A stretch of DNA of 64,000 nucleotides from Fibrobacter succinogenes (GCA_902800815.1 CADCGB010000002.1:62001-126000); one strand, 5' to 3'; shown: positions 17,588-26,676, counted from the first letter of the stretch. Notes: generated from the letters alone by a model not told the origin. Translations and numbers: made by a program.

Positions 17588-18390
17588 TGACGAAGTTTCG
17601 CCCCTGCATAGACCTGCACGACGGAAAGGTCAAACAGATTGTCGGCAGTTCGCTTAACGATAGCGGTGCCGGCCTCAAGACGAATTTCGAGACGGACCGC
17701 TCCCCCGCCTGGTTTGCGGAGCTCTACAAGAAAGACGGCATCAGAGGCGGGCACGTGATTATGCTCGGGAAGGGCAACGTGGAAGCCGCAAAGGCGGCCC
17801 TCGCGGCATACCCAGGCGGCCTGCAGGTCGGGGGTGGAATCACCGCCGACAACGCGATGGAATACATCGAGGCGGGCGCAAGCCACGTGATCGTGACCAG
17901 CTGGATATTCCCGGAAGGCAAGCTCGACCGCGAGCGCCTGGAACGTTTATCGAAAACGGTGGGCAAAGAAAGGCTCGTGCTGGACCTAAGTTGCAAGCGG
18001 GTCCGTACCGACAATGATAGCAGCGACGACGATTCCGAAGATATCCAGCCGCGCTGGAAAATCGCCATTAATCGCTGGCAGACGCTTATCGATATCGAGA
18101 TTACGGCCGAGACCCTCAACGATCTCGCCAGGTACTGCGACGAATTCTTGATCCATGCCGCCGACGTGGAAGGCAAGCAGCAGGGCATGGATGACGAACT
18201 CATCATGTTCCTCGCCGAAAACAGCCCCATCCCCTGCACTTATGCAGGTGGCGCCAAGTCACTCAAGGACCTGGAACACTGCAAGAAGATTTCTAACGGA
18301 ATGATAGACCTCACCATCGGATCGGCGCTCGACCTTTTCGGTGGCAAAGGAGTGAAGTATGAAGACTGCGTCAGGTTCAACAAAGCTTAA
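17587..18390 (+). CDS. hisA: ProFAR isomerase, eukaryotic-type HisA
   Basis: 267-residue enzyme of histidine synthesis that isomerises ProFAR to PRFAR. The start ATG overlaps the previous stop (TGATG), with AAGGA just upstream. The sequence follows the yeast HIS6 type rather than the usual bacterial HisA: opening CIDLHDGKVKQIVG, then TNFE, LQVGGGI, HVIVTSWIF, LVLDLSCK, WQTLIDIEI, EFLIHAADVEGKQQGMD, YAGGAKS, DLTIGSALDLFGG. An extra acidic loop (DNDSSDDDSED) lies near residues 143-153 where yeast has a short turn. It overlaps the downstream glycosyltransferase gene by 32 bp. The other histidine genes here (hisC, hisN, hisF) lie 6-15 kb away. Confidence 0.92.
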   Translation: MTKFRPCIDLHDGKVKQIVGSSLNDSGAGLKTNFETDRSPAWFAELYKKDGIRGGHVIMLGKGNVEAAKAALAAYPGGLQVGGGITADNAMEYIEAGASHVIVTSWIFPEGKLDRERLERLSKTVGKERLVLDLSCKRVRTDNDSSDDDSEDIQPRWKIAINRWQTLIDIEITAETLNDLARYCDEFLIHAADVEGKQQGMDDELIMFLAENSPIPCTYAGGAKSLKDLEHCKKISNGMIDLTIGSALDLFGGKGVKYEDCVRFNKA

Positions 18391-19807
18391 GGCTACCGAC
18401 GCGCTGGACACGAGACCGCCGATTTTCGGGCGCACGGTCACGAGTACGTTCAGGAAGATGTTCAGTTTCAAACACCAGCCCCCCGGAAACCTGCGTACAG
18501 GCATGATTCCGCCGATTGTTTTCGGGTCGCTCATCCTGAATATTCCGAAGTTACTGAAGTTGCGCGGCTACCTGAAGAAGGAGCGCGCGACACGCCCCGC
18601 AGATGACGTGCGCATCCTGTTCTATTCCGACAACCTGGACGAGACTAACGGGATTGCGAACAACCTGAGGAACGTTATCCCCTACATGCGTGCCCACGGG
18701 ATGAAGGCATTCCTTGCCGGCAACGCATTCAACACGCGCCCCTGCGGCGTGGTAGAGAACGGCTACTGCATTCTGCTCCCGAGGCTATTCAGCATGGAAC
18801 AGCTCGGGTACGCGAACAGCGAACTCGCTATCCCGCGCGTGGGCCCGGTGCTCCGGCTACTGAAGCGCTACCCCGTCGACCTGATTGAGTTCGAGACCCC
18901 GAGCCCCGGCGCATGGCTGGTATGCTTCTGCGCAAAGGTGGCGGGCATCAAGGTATTCAGCCACTACCGCACCGACGTTCCGACCTACACGAAGACCCTC
19001 GTGAAGGCAAAATGGATGTTCCACTTTGTGCTGTGGCTCATGAAGGTTTTCTACGGGATGACGAAGCCCGTGGTCAGCCCCTGCAAGGACTATGCGGATA
19101 TCCTTACCTCGCAGCTGAAGATCCCCGCAAACCAGGTGCAGATTCTGCCGCGCGGGCTCCCGCTCGAAAAGTTCTCGCCCGACCTGCGCGGGAAAGGCGT
19201 TTGGGAAAAGTACAATGGCGCCATCGAAACGGTTCAGACCGGAAGTTCGCGCAAGGTACGTTTCTCGTTTATCGGACGTATCTCGAAAGAGAAGAATCTC
19301 GAGTTCTTGAACGGCGTGTGGAAGAAGTTCGCCGCCCAGCATAGCGATGTGGAACTCATGTACGTGGGCTACGGCTGGTACCTCGAAGAAATCAAGAAGT
19401 TCTTCGAAGGCGACAACAGCGTGCACTTTGCAGGTGAGCAGGGCGGCGAGACGCTCGCGAGCCTCTATGCGGATTCGGACTTCTTCCTGTTCCCGAGCAT
19501 GACGGACACCTTCGGGAACGTCGTGGTAGAGGCGATGTCTACAGGGACGCCCGCAATCGTAAGCAACTACGGTGGACCGCACGATATCGTGATGGACGAA
19601 GCCGCCGGGCGCATCTTGCCCATCGACGAGAATGCATGGCTAGGCGCGCTGGAAGAATGCCGCACGATGTTCCTGGAAAACCCCGAAGCATACGCCAAGA
19701 TGCGCGAGGTCTCTCACGAACGCACGCTCAAGTACACGATGCAGAACTCCACCAAGGCGCAGTTCGAGTACTTCAGGAAACTGAAGAAGGAAGCCTACGG
19801 CCTGTAG
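18359..19807 (+). CDS. Glycosyltransferase family 4
   Basis: 482-residue cytoplasmic or membrane-associated glycosyltransferase of the GT-B fold. The donor domain is recognisable by FSFIGRISKEKN near residue 301, and by the FPSMTDTFGNVVVEAMSTGTPAIVSNYGG block near 380-408 containing the E-x7-E motif. The N-terminal 70 residues are basic with a hydrophobic stretch, suggesting membrane contact. The overall pattern resembles GT4 enzymes that mannosylate or glucosylate lipids, but donor and acceptor are unknown. GGAG lies 6-7 nt upstream of the ATG, inside the end of hisA (32-bp overlap). The last 13 bp overlap the convergent lipoprotein gene. Confidence 0.88.
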   Translation: MKTASGSTKLKATDALDTRPPIFGRTVTSTFRKMFSFKHQPPGNLRTGMIPPIVFGSLILNIPKLLKLRGYLKKERATRPADDVRILFYSDNLDETNGIANNLRNVIPYMRAHGMKAFLAGNAFNTRPCGVVENGYCILLPRLFSMEQLGYANSELAIPRVGPVLRLLKRYPVDLIEFETPSPGAWLVCFCAKVAGIKVFSHYRTDVPTYTKTLVKAKWMFHFVLWLMKVFYGMTKPVVSPCKDYADILTSQLKIPANQVQILPRGLPLEKFSPDLRGKGVWEKYNGAIETVQTGSSRKVRFSFIGRISKEKNLEFLNGVWKKFAAQHSDVELMYVGYGWYLEEIKKFFEGDNSVHFAGEQGGETLASLYADSDFFLFPSMTDTFGNVVVEAMSTGTPAIVSNYGGPHDIVMDEAAGRILPIDENAWLGALEECRTMFLENPEAYAKMREVSHERTLKYTMQNSTKAQFEYFRKLKKEAYGL

Positions 19808-20346
19808 TCGTCGTACTCGCCCTCTTCCCACTCCTGCTTGTAGTCTTCGCAATCATCCCTGAAATACTCAATGCGGGGAGCAAGTTCCTCTTCTACGTCC
19901 ACGTCCTGGAATCTTACGATAAAGTAGGACACCCCGTTTTCGCAGTAGGTTTCTGCGAAATCGTACTTGGCGCTCTTCTTCTCTATTTCGTCATTAAATT
20001 CCAGGCACATCATTGCCTGCTTGACTGAATTCAGGCTAAAATAGGTTTCCTCGTAGTACTGCGTTCCGTTACCCGCCGCATCGTAGGTAATCCTTTCGAC
20101 GTGGCCCCGGTATTTCGGGATATTCACCCTGATTTCGGACCAGTTGTTGCCATTCTCGTCAACGCCACTATCGGCGATGCAATAGAAATTAGGATCGCCA
20201 CCCTGAGGGAAGCTGCCCTTGGCCTCGCTCTTGCCAGCATTGCCACCCGCATTACCGTTCGTATCGGAGTTGCTGGAAGCGGAATCGTCGCACGCGGTAA
20301 ACGCGAACGCGAGAGCCAGTGTACCTAATGCCAGAATCTTTTTCAT
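19795..20346 (-). CDS. Small lipoprotein
   Basis: 183-residue lipoprotein of unknown function: lipobox FTAC (Cys19), then a Ser/Asn/Gly-rich linker (about 20-45) and an acidic mature domain with four Cys that could form disulphides. The end is very acidic (DDCEDYKQEWEEGEYDDY). AGGAGG lies 4 nt before the ATG. It begins 11 bp after the DUF4416 stop, so it is probably the last gene of the metalloprotease operon. Its 3' end overlaps the convergent glycosyltransferase by 13 bp. Confidence 0.75.
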   Translation of the reverse strand: MKKILALGTLALAFAFTACDDSASSNSDTNGNAGGNAGKSEAKGSFPQGGDPNFYCIADSGVDENGNNWSEIRVNIPKYRGHVERITYDAAGNGTQYYEETYFSLNSVKQAMMCLEFNDEIEKKSAKYDFAETYCENGVSYFIVRFQDVDVEEELAPRIEYFRDDCEDYKQEWEEGEYDDYRP

Positions 20347-20357
20347 GTTTCCTCCTG

Positions 20358-20897
20358 TTATTTCCCTTTTTGCGCCTTGCGCCAGCGCTCTCGAATAAGT
20401 TGCAAGTCGTGCTGGTACGGATTGCGCTTGAAATCCTCAAATGCCCATACCGTCGGGTGGAACACGCCCTTCGCGTACGTGAGCAACATGTCAAGCCACA
20501 CGCCTTCGCCCGCATACAGCTTAAAAGGCCCGCGCTTGTAGCTCGGGAGAACCACCTTGTCCAAATCCATGTAGCCAATGTCGATATTCACGGTACGCAT
20601 GTCCGGATTCTCGGCACTAGCCATCGTGAGTTCAAGTTCATTACTGCGCGCCTTTTCCAGAGCGATAGTCTCTGCCGGGATGCACTTCTCGAAAGAGACC
20701 ACCCCGCGGTAAAGTCCCTCGCCCATCTCGGGCACGTAATACGGAGTCTTATCGAAAGCGAAGAGTGTTCCCTTGTGGCGCAGCGGGCCCCAAGTATTTT
20801 CTAACGCGCGCAGTACTTCCGGGTTCCATTCCGCACCTTTCTGGAGTACAAACGCGAGTAACTGCACCGGCTCGCAAAACTGTTGCTTTGTCGCCAT
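20358..20897 (-). CDS. DUF4416 family protein
   Basis: 179-residue protein of the DUF4416 family. The start at 20897 is chosen because GAGG lies 5 nt upstream; longer readings lack this. Family features seen are P-V-Q-L-L-A-F near the start, LYRGVVSFEKCI, N-E-L-E-L, VNIDIGYMDLDKVVLPSYKRGPFKLY and GVFHPTVWAFEDF. It has no signal peptide and is presumably cytoplasmic. The function of the family is not known. It lies 7 bp after the metalloprotease stop and 11 bp before the small lipoprotein. Confidence 0.82.
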   Translation of the reverse strand: MATKQQFCEPVQLLAFVLQKGAEWNPEVLRALENTWGPLRHKGTLFAFDKTPYYVPEMGEGLYRGVVSFEKCIPAETIALEKARSNELELTMASAENPDMRTVNIDIGYMDLDKVVLPSYKRGPFKLYAGEGVWLDMLLTYAKGVFHPTVWAFEDFKRNPYQHDLQLIRERWRKAQKGK

Positions 20898-20904
20898 CGT
20901 GACC

Positions 20905-22182
20905 TCAGTGCGGATAGACCCGCAGGTTCTTGCGGATATGTTCCAGTTGCTGTTCCGTAAAGCCCTCCATGCCTTCATCGTCCACCGCAGGGAACATCAT
21001 GTTGCGGGCATCGGGGCAATCACTCACATTGAATGCAGGCTTCGCGGCAAAACGTCCACGCAAGATAGGCAACCTGGCGTAGTCGGCAGCGGGTTTCACC
21101 TTCTGCGTCTTCAACAGCCCGGACGCGAGCAAATCACGGCAGTACGGGGTATCGGTAAAGCCGTCCTCGTAGTTCGAGTAGTCCATATCCACATCAAAAT
21201 CCGCCTGGGTCGCAGTCGTGTGCCTTAGCCCAAAGAAATGCCCCGTCTCGTGAACGGCAGTCGATATCATGGAGGCGGTCATCACGCCCATCTCCCCTGT
21301 ATTCGTCTTGTTGTGCGTGCCAATGACGACCGTGCTACCCGTACCGCCAAGCAGGTTTCCGCCATACATGAGAGAATAGCCCAGCACCCAATCCAGTTCG
21401 ATGCGGTGCACGAGCACAATATCGAGAGCATACTTCAGCGCAGGTTCCGGCCAGCCTCCCAGTTCCGTGACAAAGTAATCCTCAGAAGACCTGCCGGCAA
21501 TCCACGGCTCGTTCGCCGGGTACTTTGAGCCGAGCGTCGGGTGTTCATGCGCATAGCGCACGTACAGCGTGTCGATGGTTATCGAGGTGTAGTACTTCCT
21601 GAATTCGTCAAGCAACTGGCGGGCAAACGTATCTACAGTCATCCCCTCTTCCATGAAATCGACCTTGCCCACGACAATCAGGTTGAGCGAGAGCGTATCG
21701 GAATAGGGGCCTTCCGCCATAAGGCGCGCCTTGCGGGTTGTACCCTTGTAGAAATCGCCATCCTGGACAAGAGAGGTCACCCATACGTTGCGGTCAAGTT
21801 CCTCGCACAGGAACTCGTAGACATACCTCCCGTTATCGAGTTTTGGCTCCAGCGAGCGCACATGCCGGGTCGAAACGTGGCCGTCATCCACCATGTCACC
21901 GAGGCGGAACAGCTGCAATATGGGAGCCTCCTCGATATTCGGGTCCTTCTCAAAGGAGAGCGTGTACGTGACCTTCGGATGCACAACTAACTGTAGGCCT
22001 TCCACCACATGGGCAGAGGCCGAATCGTTGTTCGCAAGGTCGTTCGGGTACAAAGCAAACGGCGAGAGCGTCCGCGGAAGGACAATCACTTCCCCAGACT
22101 CTTCTTCGGCACAGCCGACAAGCCCCGCAACAAGAAGGGCGAAAAACATGTAAAGAATTTTTTCACGCATGTTTTGGCTCAT
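20905..22182 (-). CDS. Metzincin-type zinc metalloprotease lipoprotein
   Basis: 425 residues. The lipobox LVGC (Cys24) predicts lipid anchoring. The zinc-binding site HETGHFFGLRH near residue 314 gives the metzincin pattern HExxHxxGxxH, and NMMFPAV about 78 residues later supplies the Met-turn. The N-terminal 200 residues are beta-rich and may be a binding or pro-domain. The likely role is proteolysis of secreted or surface proteins; the target is unknown. There is no clear Shine-Dalgarno, and an in-frame ATG at 22170 is an equally possible start. It is divergent from comEC with about 60 bp between. Confidence 0.85.
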   Translation of the reverse strand: MSQNMREKILYMFFALLVAGLVGCAEEESGEVIVLPRTLSPFALYPNDLANNDSASAHVVEGLQLVVHPKVTYTLSFEKDPNIEEAPILQLFRLGDMVDDGHVSTRHVRSLEPKLDNGRYVYEFLCEELDRNVWVTSLVQDGDFYKGTTRKARLMAEGPYSDTLSLNLIVVGKVDFMEEGMTVDTFARQLLDEFRKYYTSITIDTLYVRYAHEHPTLGSKYPANEPWIAGRSSEDYFVTELGGWPEPALKYALDIVLVHRIELDWVLGYSLMYGGNLLGGTGSTVVIGTHNKTNTGEMGVMTASMISTAVHETGHFFGLRHTTATQADFDVDMDYSNYEDGFTDTPYCRDLLASGLLKTQKVKPAADYARLPILRGRFAAKPAFNVSDCPDARNMMFPAVDDEGMEGFTEQQLEHIRKNLRVYPH

Positions 22183-22245
22183 TTTCGCGTTTCGGGCGTC
22201 TTAATAGGTAGAGACACCTTCAACTTGAAACAAAACTATAAAAAT

Positions 22246-24636
22246 ATGGGAAAAAAGCAAAACAGGAAAGCGGTTCTTTTGCAGAACATGCGCGAATTGA
22301 TAGACCCGCTCGCGGGGAAACCCGCCCTCGTGGCATCACTGACCGTAATGGCGACATACGCGAGCCTTGACACGCCCACATTTGCGGTGGCACTGCTGCT
22401 CCCTATCGCGATATGCACGAGGTTTTTCCCGAAGAGCGTGCAGTGGTGCATTCTGGGAGCGCTTGTCGCCGGAGTGGCGTGCCACAGCCTGCTCGGGATA
22501 TCACGGGGCACATCACTCCCGGGCGATGTGCCAGCGAAGGCGTGCGGGAAAATCGAGGCGATGCTCCCGAGGGCAAATGGAACTGCTTTTATAGTCACGG
22601 TGAACGGTTCTGGTAAGGAGGGCGCCGCGTATCGCGTGCGGATTACCGAGAAGCGGGAACTAGACGCGCTCCCGGAACCGGGGGACAGCATCTGCTACGA
22701 GGCAAAGTGGTACCCGGTAACGGACCCCACGGTCCCCGGCGGGTTCAACACGCGGGAGTGGCTCCTGAGCCAGGGGTTTGCCGCCTACGGAAAAATGCGG
22801 CACTGGGATTCCTGGCGCGGGGAATGGACGTTCGAGCGGTATTTCCACCGGTTCCGCCGCTGGCTCAAGACGCGATTCGACGACTACCTGGAACCTGCAG
22901 AGACGGGACTCCTGCTCGGGCTGCTCGCGGGCGACAGGAGCGGAATACCCGAGGCGCTCCGGAACGACTTCCAGCGTTCGGGCCTCGTGCATGTCCTCGC
23001 GATTAGCGGCTTCCATGTGGTTCTGCTCGCGGGCATGCTCATGGTGTTCCTGAAGGCGACGCGGCTCCCCCACAAGGCGGCAAGCATCATCGCAATCTGC
23101 CTGCTCGGCGTGTACGTGCCGGTTACCGGCGGGTCGCCCGCAGTCATACGCGCGGTGCTGATGTTTGCCGTCCCACAACTAGGCACGCTGTTGCAACGCC
23201 CCGCAAATACACTAAACAGCCTGGGAGTCGCCCTACTGTGTATTCTCCTGCATTCGCCCGCAGAACTCTGGAACACGGGCTTCCAGCTTTCCGCAGCGGC
23301 AACCGCGGGCATCCTTGTGGGCAACAGTTACAACCCGCTCCGCAATCTCCCAGAATTTTTGAAGCGGAGCAAACTCTGGAACGCACTCGAATCGCTCGCC
23401 ATCGCCCCCACGTACGTTACCCTGTGTGCAACGCTTGCCACCGCGCCCTTCCTGATACACCACTTCAAGACGCTCTCCCCGATGGCGTGGCTCGGAAACA
23501 TCGTGGTAGTACCCCCGATATCCTGGGGCATGCAGGCGGGTCTATTTGCAGCACTCTCGCCCGTGGACTATATGCGCGAAACATTCTGCAATGCGGCCGG
23601 ATTCTTCCTCCGGCTGGCAAGTTTGCTTACGCGGCTACTTTCCGATTCGGCGCAGGCATCGGTAACCGTCGGGCCGTTCAACGCGTGGATACTGCTCCTG
23701 CTCGGCCTGCTGTTCGTCATGTTGCCCGTCTACCGCAAGAACCTGGTCGCCCGCGGGTACTGCACCATATGCCTGCTCATTTTCTCCATCACGTTCTGCA
23801 TCCAGGGCGTAACGAAAATCCTGAACCCATCCTGGAGCATGACCGTCATCGACGTGGGGCAAGGCGACAGCATACTGCTTACCTCTCCCGGTGGCAAGAA
23901 CATCCTGGTCGACGCGGGCGACATCGACTACTCCGATTCCGGCAAGGACATCATCGTGCCCTTCCTGCACCACATCGGCGTGCAACACCTCGACGCACTC
24001 GTGATAACGCACCCGCACAAGGACCACTTCGGGGGTGCCGCAAGCATACTGCGCATGTTCCCAGTGAACGAGATATGGACCAACGAATGTTCCCGCACGG
24101 CAAACGGCATGGAATGGCGCGACATGGTCGAGGAAGCGGTTGAGCGCAGGATCCCCATACGCGAAGTGAGGCGCGGCTTTACCTGGAAGGAGACGTTCTT
24201 CAACAGCGACTTCTTTCAACTGCAGGCGATACACCCGAAGGGGCTATCGGACGCAAGCAAGGAGTGCCGCGACCTGAACGAGGCGAGCATCACGTTACGG
24301 GCAAGTGGGCTCGGGCATTCCGTAGTCCTGACCGGAGACCTGACCGTTCCGGGCGAGAAGACGATACTCCAGTCTCTCGCCTACCTAAGGAGCGACGTGC
24401 TGAAGGTAGGACACCACGGGAGCAAGACATCGAGCAGCGAGGAATTCCTGAAGGCGGTTGGCCCGCAGGTCGCCATCATCTCGAGCGGGCGCAGGAACAA
24501 GTTCCGGCACCCGCACAAGCAGGTGACCGAACGGCTCGATGCGCTAGAAATTCCGTACCTGAATACGGCAAAGAGCGGGACCGTTACCGTAACGTTCTCG
24601 GAAGATTCCGTAAGTGTAGAGACAATGTTGAAATAG
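22246..24636 (+). CDS. comEC: ComEC/Rec2 DNA-uptake channel
   Basis: 796-residue inner-membrane protein of natural transformation, moving single-stranded DNA across the membrane. It has an N-terminal membrane pair and DUF4131-like region (about 1-220). The multi-helix Competence domain follows from LLGLLAGDRSGIP near 225, through GLVHVLAISGFHVVLLAG, GGSPAVIRA and FQLSAAATAGILV. From about residue 535 comes a metallo-beta-lactamase-fold domain with VIDVGQGDSILL, ITHPHKDHFGG, LTGDL and KVGHHGSKTSS, all metal-site motifs intact. Length and domain order are those of a complete ComEC. The start at 22246 has no clear ribosome site and is the weakest part of the call. Confidence 0.93.
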   Translation: MGKKQNRKAVLLQNMRELIDPLAGKPALVASLTVMATYASLDTPTFAVALLLPIAICTRFFPKSVQWCILGALVAGVACHSLLGISRGTSLPGDVPAKACGKIEAMLPRANGTAFIVTVNGSGKEGAAYRVRITEKRELDALPEPGDSICYEAKWYPVTDPTVPGGFNTREWLLSQGFAAYGKMRHWDSWRGEWTFERYFHRFRRWLKTRFDDYLEPAETGLLLGLLAGDRSGIPEALRNDFQRSGLVHVLAISGFHVVLLAGMLMVFLKATRLPHKAASIIAICLLGVYVPVTGGSPAVIRAVLMFAVPQLGTLLQRPANTLNSLGVALLCILLHSPAELWNTGFQLSAAATAGILVGNSYNPLRNLPEFLKRSKLWNALESLAIAPTYVTLCATLATAPFLIHHFKTLSPMAWLGNIVVVPPISWGMQAGLFAALSPVDYMRETFCNAAGFFLRLASLLTRLLSDSAQASVTVGPFNAWILLLLGLLFVMLPVYRKNLVARGYCTICLLIFSITFCIQGVTKILNPSWSMTVIDVGQGDSILLTSPGGKNILVDAGDIDYSDSGKDIIVPFLHHIGVQHLDALVITHPHKDHFGGAASILRMFPVNEIWTNECSRTANGMEWRDMVEEAVERRIPIREVRRGFTWKETFFNSDFFQLQAIHPKGLSDASKECRDLNEASITLRASGLGHSVVLTGDLTVPGEKTILQSLAYLRSDVLKVGHHGSKTSSSEEFLKAVGPQVAIISSGRRNKFRHPHKQVTERLDALEIPYLNTAKSGTVTVTFSEDSVSVETMLK

Positions 24637-24654
24637 GCCCGCGCCGTTTATTGC

Positions 24655-24695
24655 TCGAAAAAAATGCGCAGTTTATTGTTCGAAAAAAACTGCGC
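24655..24695 (-). terminator. Terminator of hisC-hisN, partly duplicated
   Basis: On the minus strand GCGCAGTTT (24687-24695) pairs with AAACTGCGC (24666-24674), a perfect 9-bp stem, followed by ATTTTTTT. A second imperfect copy of the 24-bp unit GTTTATTGxTCGAAAAAAA lies immediately beside it at 24647-24664, so the element is tandemly duplicated. It can also form on the plus strand after comEC but lacks a T-run there. Confidence 0.75.
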
Positions 24696-24715
24696 GGCCG
24701 ATGGTGTCCAATGCG

Positions 24716-25522
24716 TCAGCGTTTTAGGCAGTCGAGTGCGACATCGTGCAACAGCCCGTTTGTCGCGACACTCGAGAAACCTTCGTAAATCGGAGCGACC
24801 GGCTTGCCGTCCTTATCGAAGAGTTCTGCTTTCCCGTCGATGGTACTGAACTTTCCGCCCGCTTCTGCAAACAGGAGCGGATACGGCGCGATATCCCAGA
24901 GGGAAACAACCGGATCCACCATCACTTCGGCGCGTCCAGCCGCCACAAGGTAATACCCGTAGCAGTCGCCCCACCCGCGGTGGAGTTTTGCACCGCGGCG
25001 GAGTTTCGCGAAACCTTCGCCGTAGCCCGAAGTCTCCATGGTGTTTACCGTACCCGAAAGCACGAGAGCCTCGTTCAACTGCGAAACGCCCGAAACACGG
25101 ACACTACGGCCGTCCAGGAAGGCCCCCCCGCCGTTTACCGCCCACACGGCAGTATTCATCGCGGGAATGCGGATGAGCGAGCATACGGGAATGTTCTTCT
25201 TGTAGAGCGCGATAAGCGTGCCGAACAGGGGAACGCCGTGAATGAACGCCTTCGTACCGTCAATCGGGTCAATCACCCACTGGTATTCCGCATCGGGACT
25301 CTCGATCCCGAATTCCTCGCCAATCACGCCGAAACCCGGAGTCTCCTTCGCCCAGAATTCGCGGCAAAGTTCTTCCGTGCTCTTGTCGGCAACCGTTACC
25401 GGCGTATTGTCCTTTTTCCACTCAACGCCGATACCGGACTGGAAATACTTCAGGATGTTCGCCTGAGCGAGTTCAGACGCCTTGAGCGCAATCTGCAGCA
25501 GGTCCTTGTATTCCTGAGCCAT
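24716..25522 (-). CDS. hisN: Histidinol-phosphatase, inositol-monophosphatase type
   Basis: 268-residue Mg-dependent phosphatase of the inositol monophosphatase superfamily. Metal-binding motifs are VIGEEFG near residue 67, DPIDGTKAFIHG near 84-95, and WDIAPYPLLFAEAGG near 214. The DGTKAFIHGVPLFG signature fits HisN-type histidinol-phosphatases, and the gene follows hisC by 1 nt (TAATATG), which supports histidine synthesis over general inositol or 3'-phosphonucleotide phosphatase activity. GAGG lies 6 nt before the ATG. A terminator follows within 60 bp. Confidence 0.88.
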   Translation of the reverse strand: MAQEYKDLLQIALKASELAQANILKYFQSGIGVEWKKDNTPVTVADKSTEELCREFWAKETPGFGVIGEEFGIESPDAEYQWVIDPIDGTKAFIHGVPLFGTLIALYKKNIPVCSLIRIPAMNTAVWAVNGGGAFLDGRSVRVSGVSQLNEALVLSGTVNTMETSGYGEGFAKLRRGAKLHRGWGDCYGYYLVAAGRAEVMVDPVVSLWDIAPYPLLFAEAGGKFSTIDGKAELFDKDGKPVAPIYEGFSSVATNGLLHDVALDCLKR

Positions 25523-25523
25523 A

Positions 25524-26612
25524 TTACGCCTCGCACCACTTTTTCACGAGTTCCATCAGGAACGCATTCTCTTCGGGTTTGCCTACGGTCACGCGGATGT
25601 ATTCCGGCATACCGAAGCTAGTGAGCCCGCGGACAATCATGCCATTCTGTTCTAGGAAGGCAACAAGTTCCTTCGCACGCTCACCGATCTTTACGCAGAT
25701 GAAGTTCGCCTGCGTCGGGAGTACCCTGAGTTTGAACGCTTCAAATTCGCGCGTCAGGACTTCAATGCCCTCGGCATTCATCTTGCGGGTCGCCTGCACG
25801 TGTTCCTTATCGCCTAAAGCGGCGATCGCCGCCACCTGAGCCGCCTGGTTCACGTCAAAAGGCGGTTTTACCTTCCACAGGGCACGGATAACTTCGGCAT
25901 TACTGAAGGCATAGCCCACGCGGAGCCCTGCCAGCCCGTAAATCTTGCTGAAGGTGCGGTTCACGAACAGGTTCGGGTACTCGCGGACAAATTTCGCCAT
26001 GTTCGGGTAGTCCGGTGCCGTCGCGAACTCGGCATACGCCTCGTCCAGGAACACGAGCACATTCTGCGGGACCTTCTTCAAAAAGTCGCGAATTTCCGCT
26101 TCGGTGTAGTACGCACCCGTCGGGTTGTTCGGATTGCAGATAAAGGCCACGCGGGTCTTGTCGTTCACCGCCTTTGCAAGGTCATCAAGCGATGCACGCA
26201 CCTCACCCTCGCCCACACCGACAAAGTCGGCGCCGTTCGAGAGCGTCGTAAACTTGTACACCGAGAAAGTCGGCGTAATTCCCACGCAGTTGTCTCCCTG
26301 GCGGATGAACGCCTTGCCCACCATATCGATAATCTCGTCCGAGCCGTTACCGATAACAATCTCGTTCGTGGCCACGCCATACATCTTGGCGATGGAATCA
26401 ATCAACTTCGGGGCATCGCCACGCGGGTAAAGGTGCAGGCTGTCCGCAATCCCGTGAAACGCCTCGACCGCCTTCGGGGAAGCCCCGAGCGGGTTTTCGT
26501 TAGACGCTAACTTGACAACTTTTGCAAGTCCAAAGCGCTCGCGGATTTCCTCGATGGATTTTCCGGGAACGTAATCGGAAAGTTTTGAAAGCTCTGGACG
26601 CGGTTCGACCAT
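25524..26612 (-). CDS. hisC: Histidinol-phosphate aminotransferase
   Basis: 362-residue PLP-dependent class II aminotransferase making histidinol phosphate from imidazole-acetol phosphate. The start at 26612 follows AGAGG by 5 nt; longer readings into the upstream region lack protein-like sequence. Signatures are SNENPLGASP near residue 38, NGSDEIID, CNPNNPTG, FLDEAYAEF, and the PLP-Lys block RTFSKIYGLAGLRVGY near 225. hisN follows directly. The divergent gene at 26677 leaves only a 64-bp promoter interval. Confidence 0.95.
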   Translation of the reverse strand: MVEPRPELSKLSDYVPGKSIEEIRERFGLAKVVKLASNENPLGASPKAVEAFHGIADSLHLYPRGDAPKLIDSIAKMYGVATNEIVIGNGSDEIIDMVGKAFIRQGDNCVGITPTFSVYKFTTLSNGADFVGVGEGEVRASLDDLAKAVNDKTRVAFICNPNNPTGAYYTEAEIRDFLKKVPQNVLVFLDEAYAEFATAPDYPNMAKFVREYPNLFVNRTFSKIYGLAGLRVGYAFSNAEVIRALWKVKPPFDVNQAAQVAAIAALGDKEHVQATRKMNAEGIEVLTREFEAFKLRVLPTQANFICVKIGERAKELVAFLEQNGMIVRGLTSFGMPEYIRVTVGKPEENAFLMELVKKWCEA

Positions 26613-26676
26613 AATTACCTCTTTTAACGCACGTAAATTTAGAATAATCGCCGAGATTAAGTTAAATTTAGCGTGT

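Noticed and set aside
22009-22245. Longer N-terminus for ComEC
   Set aside because: The extension overlaps the divergent metalloprotease gene and its basic sequence is antisense-like; the ComEC pattern begins after 22246.
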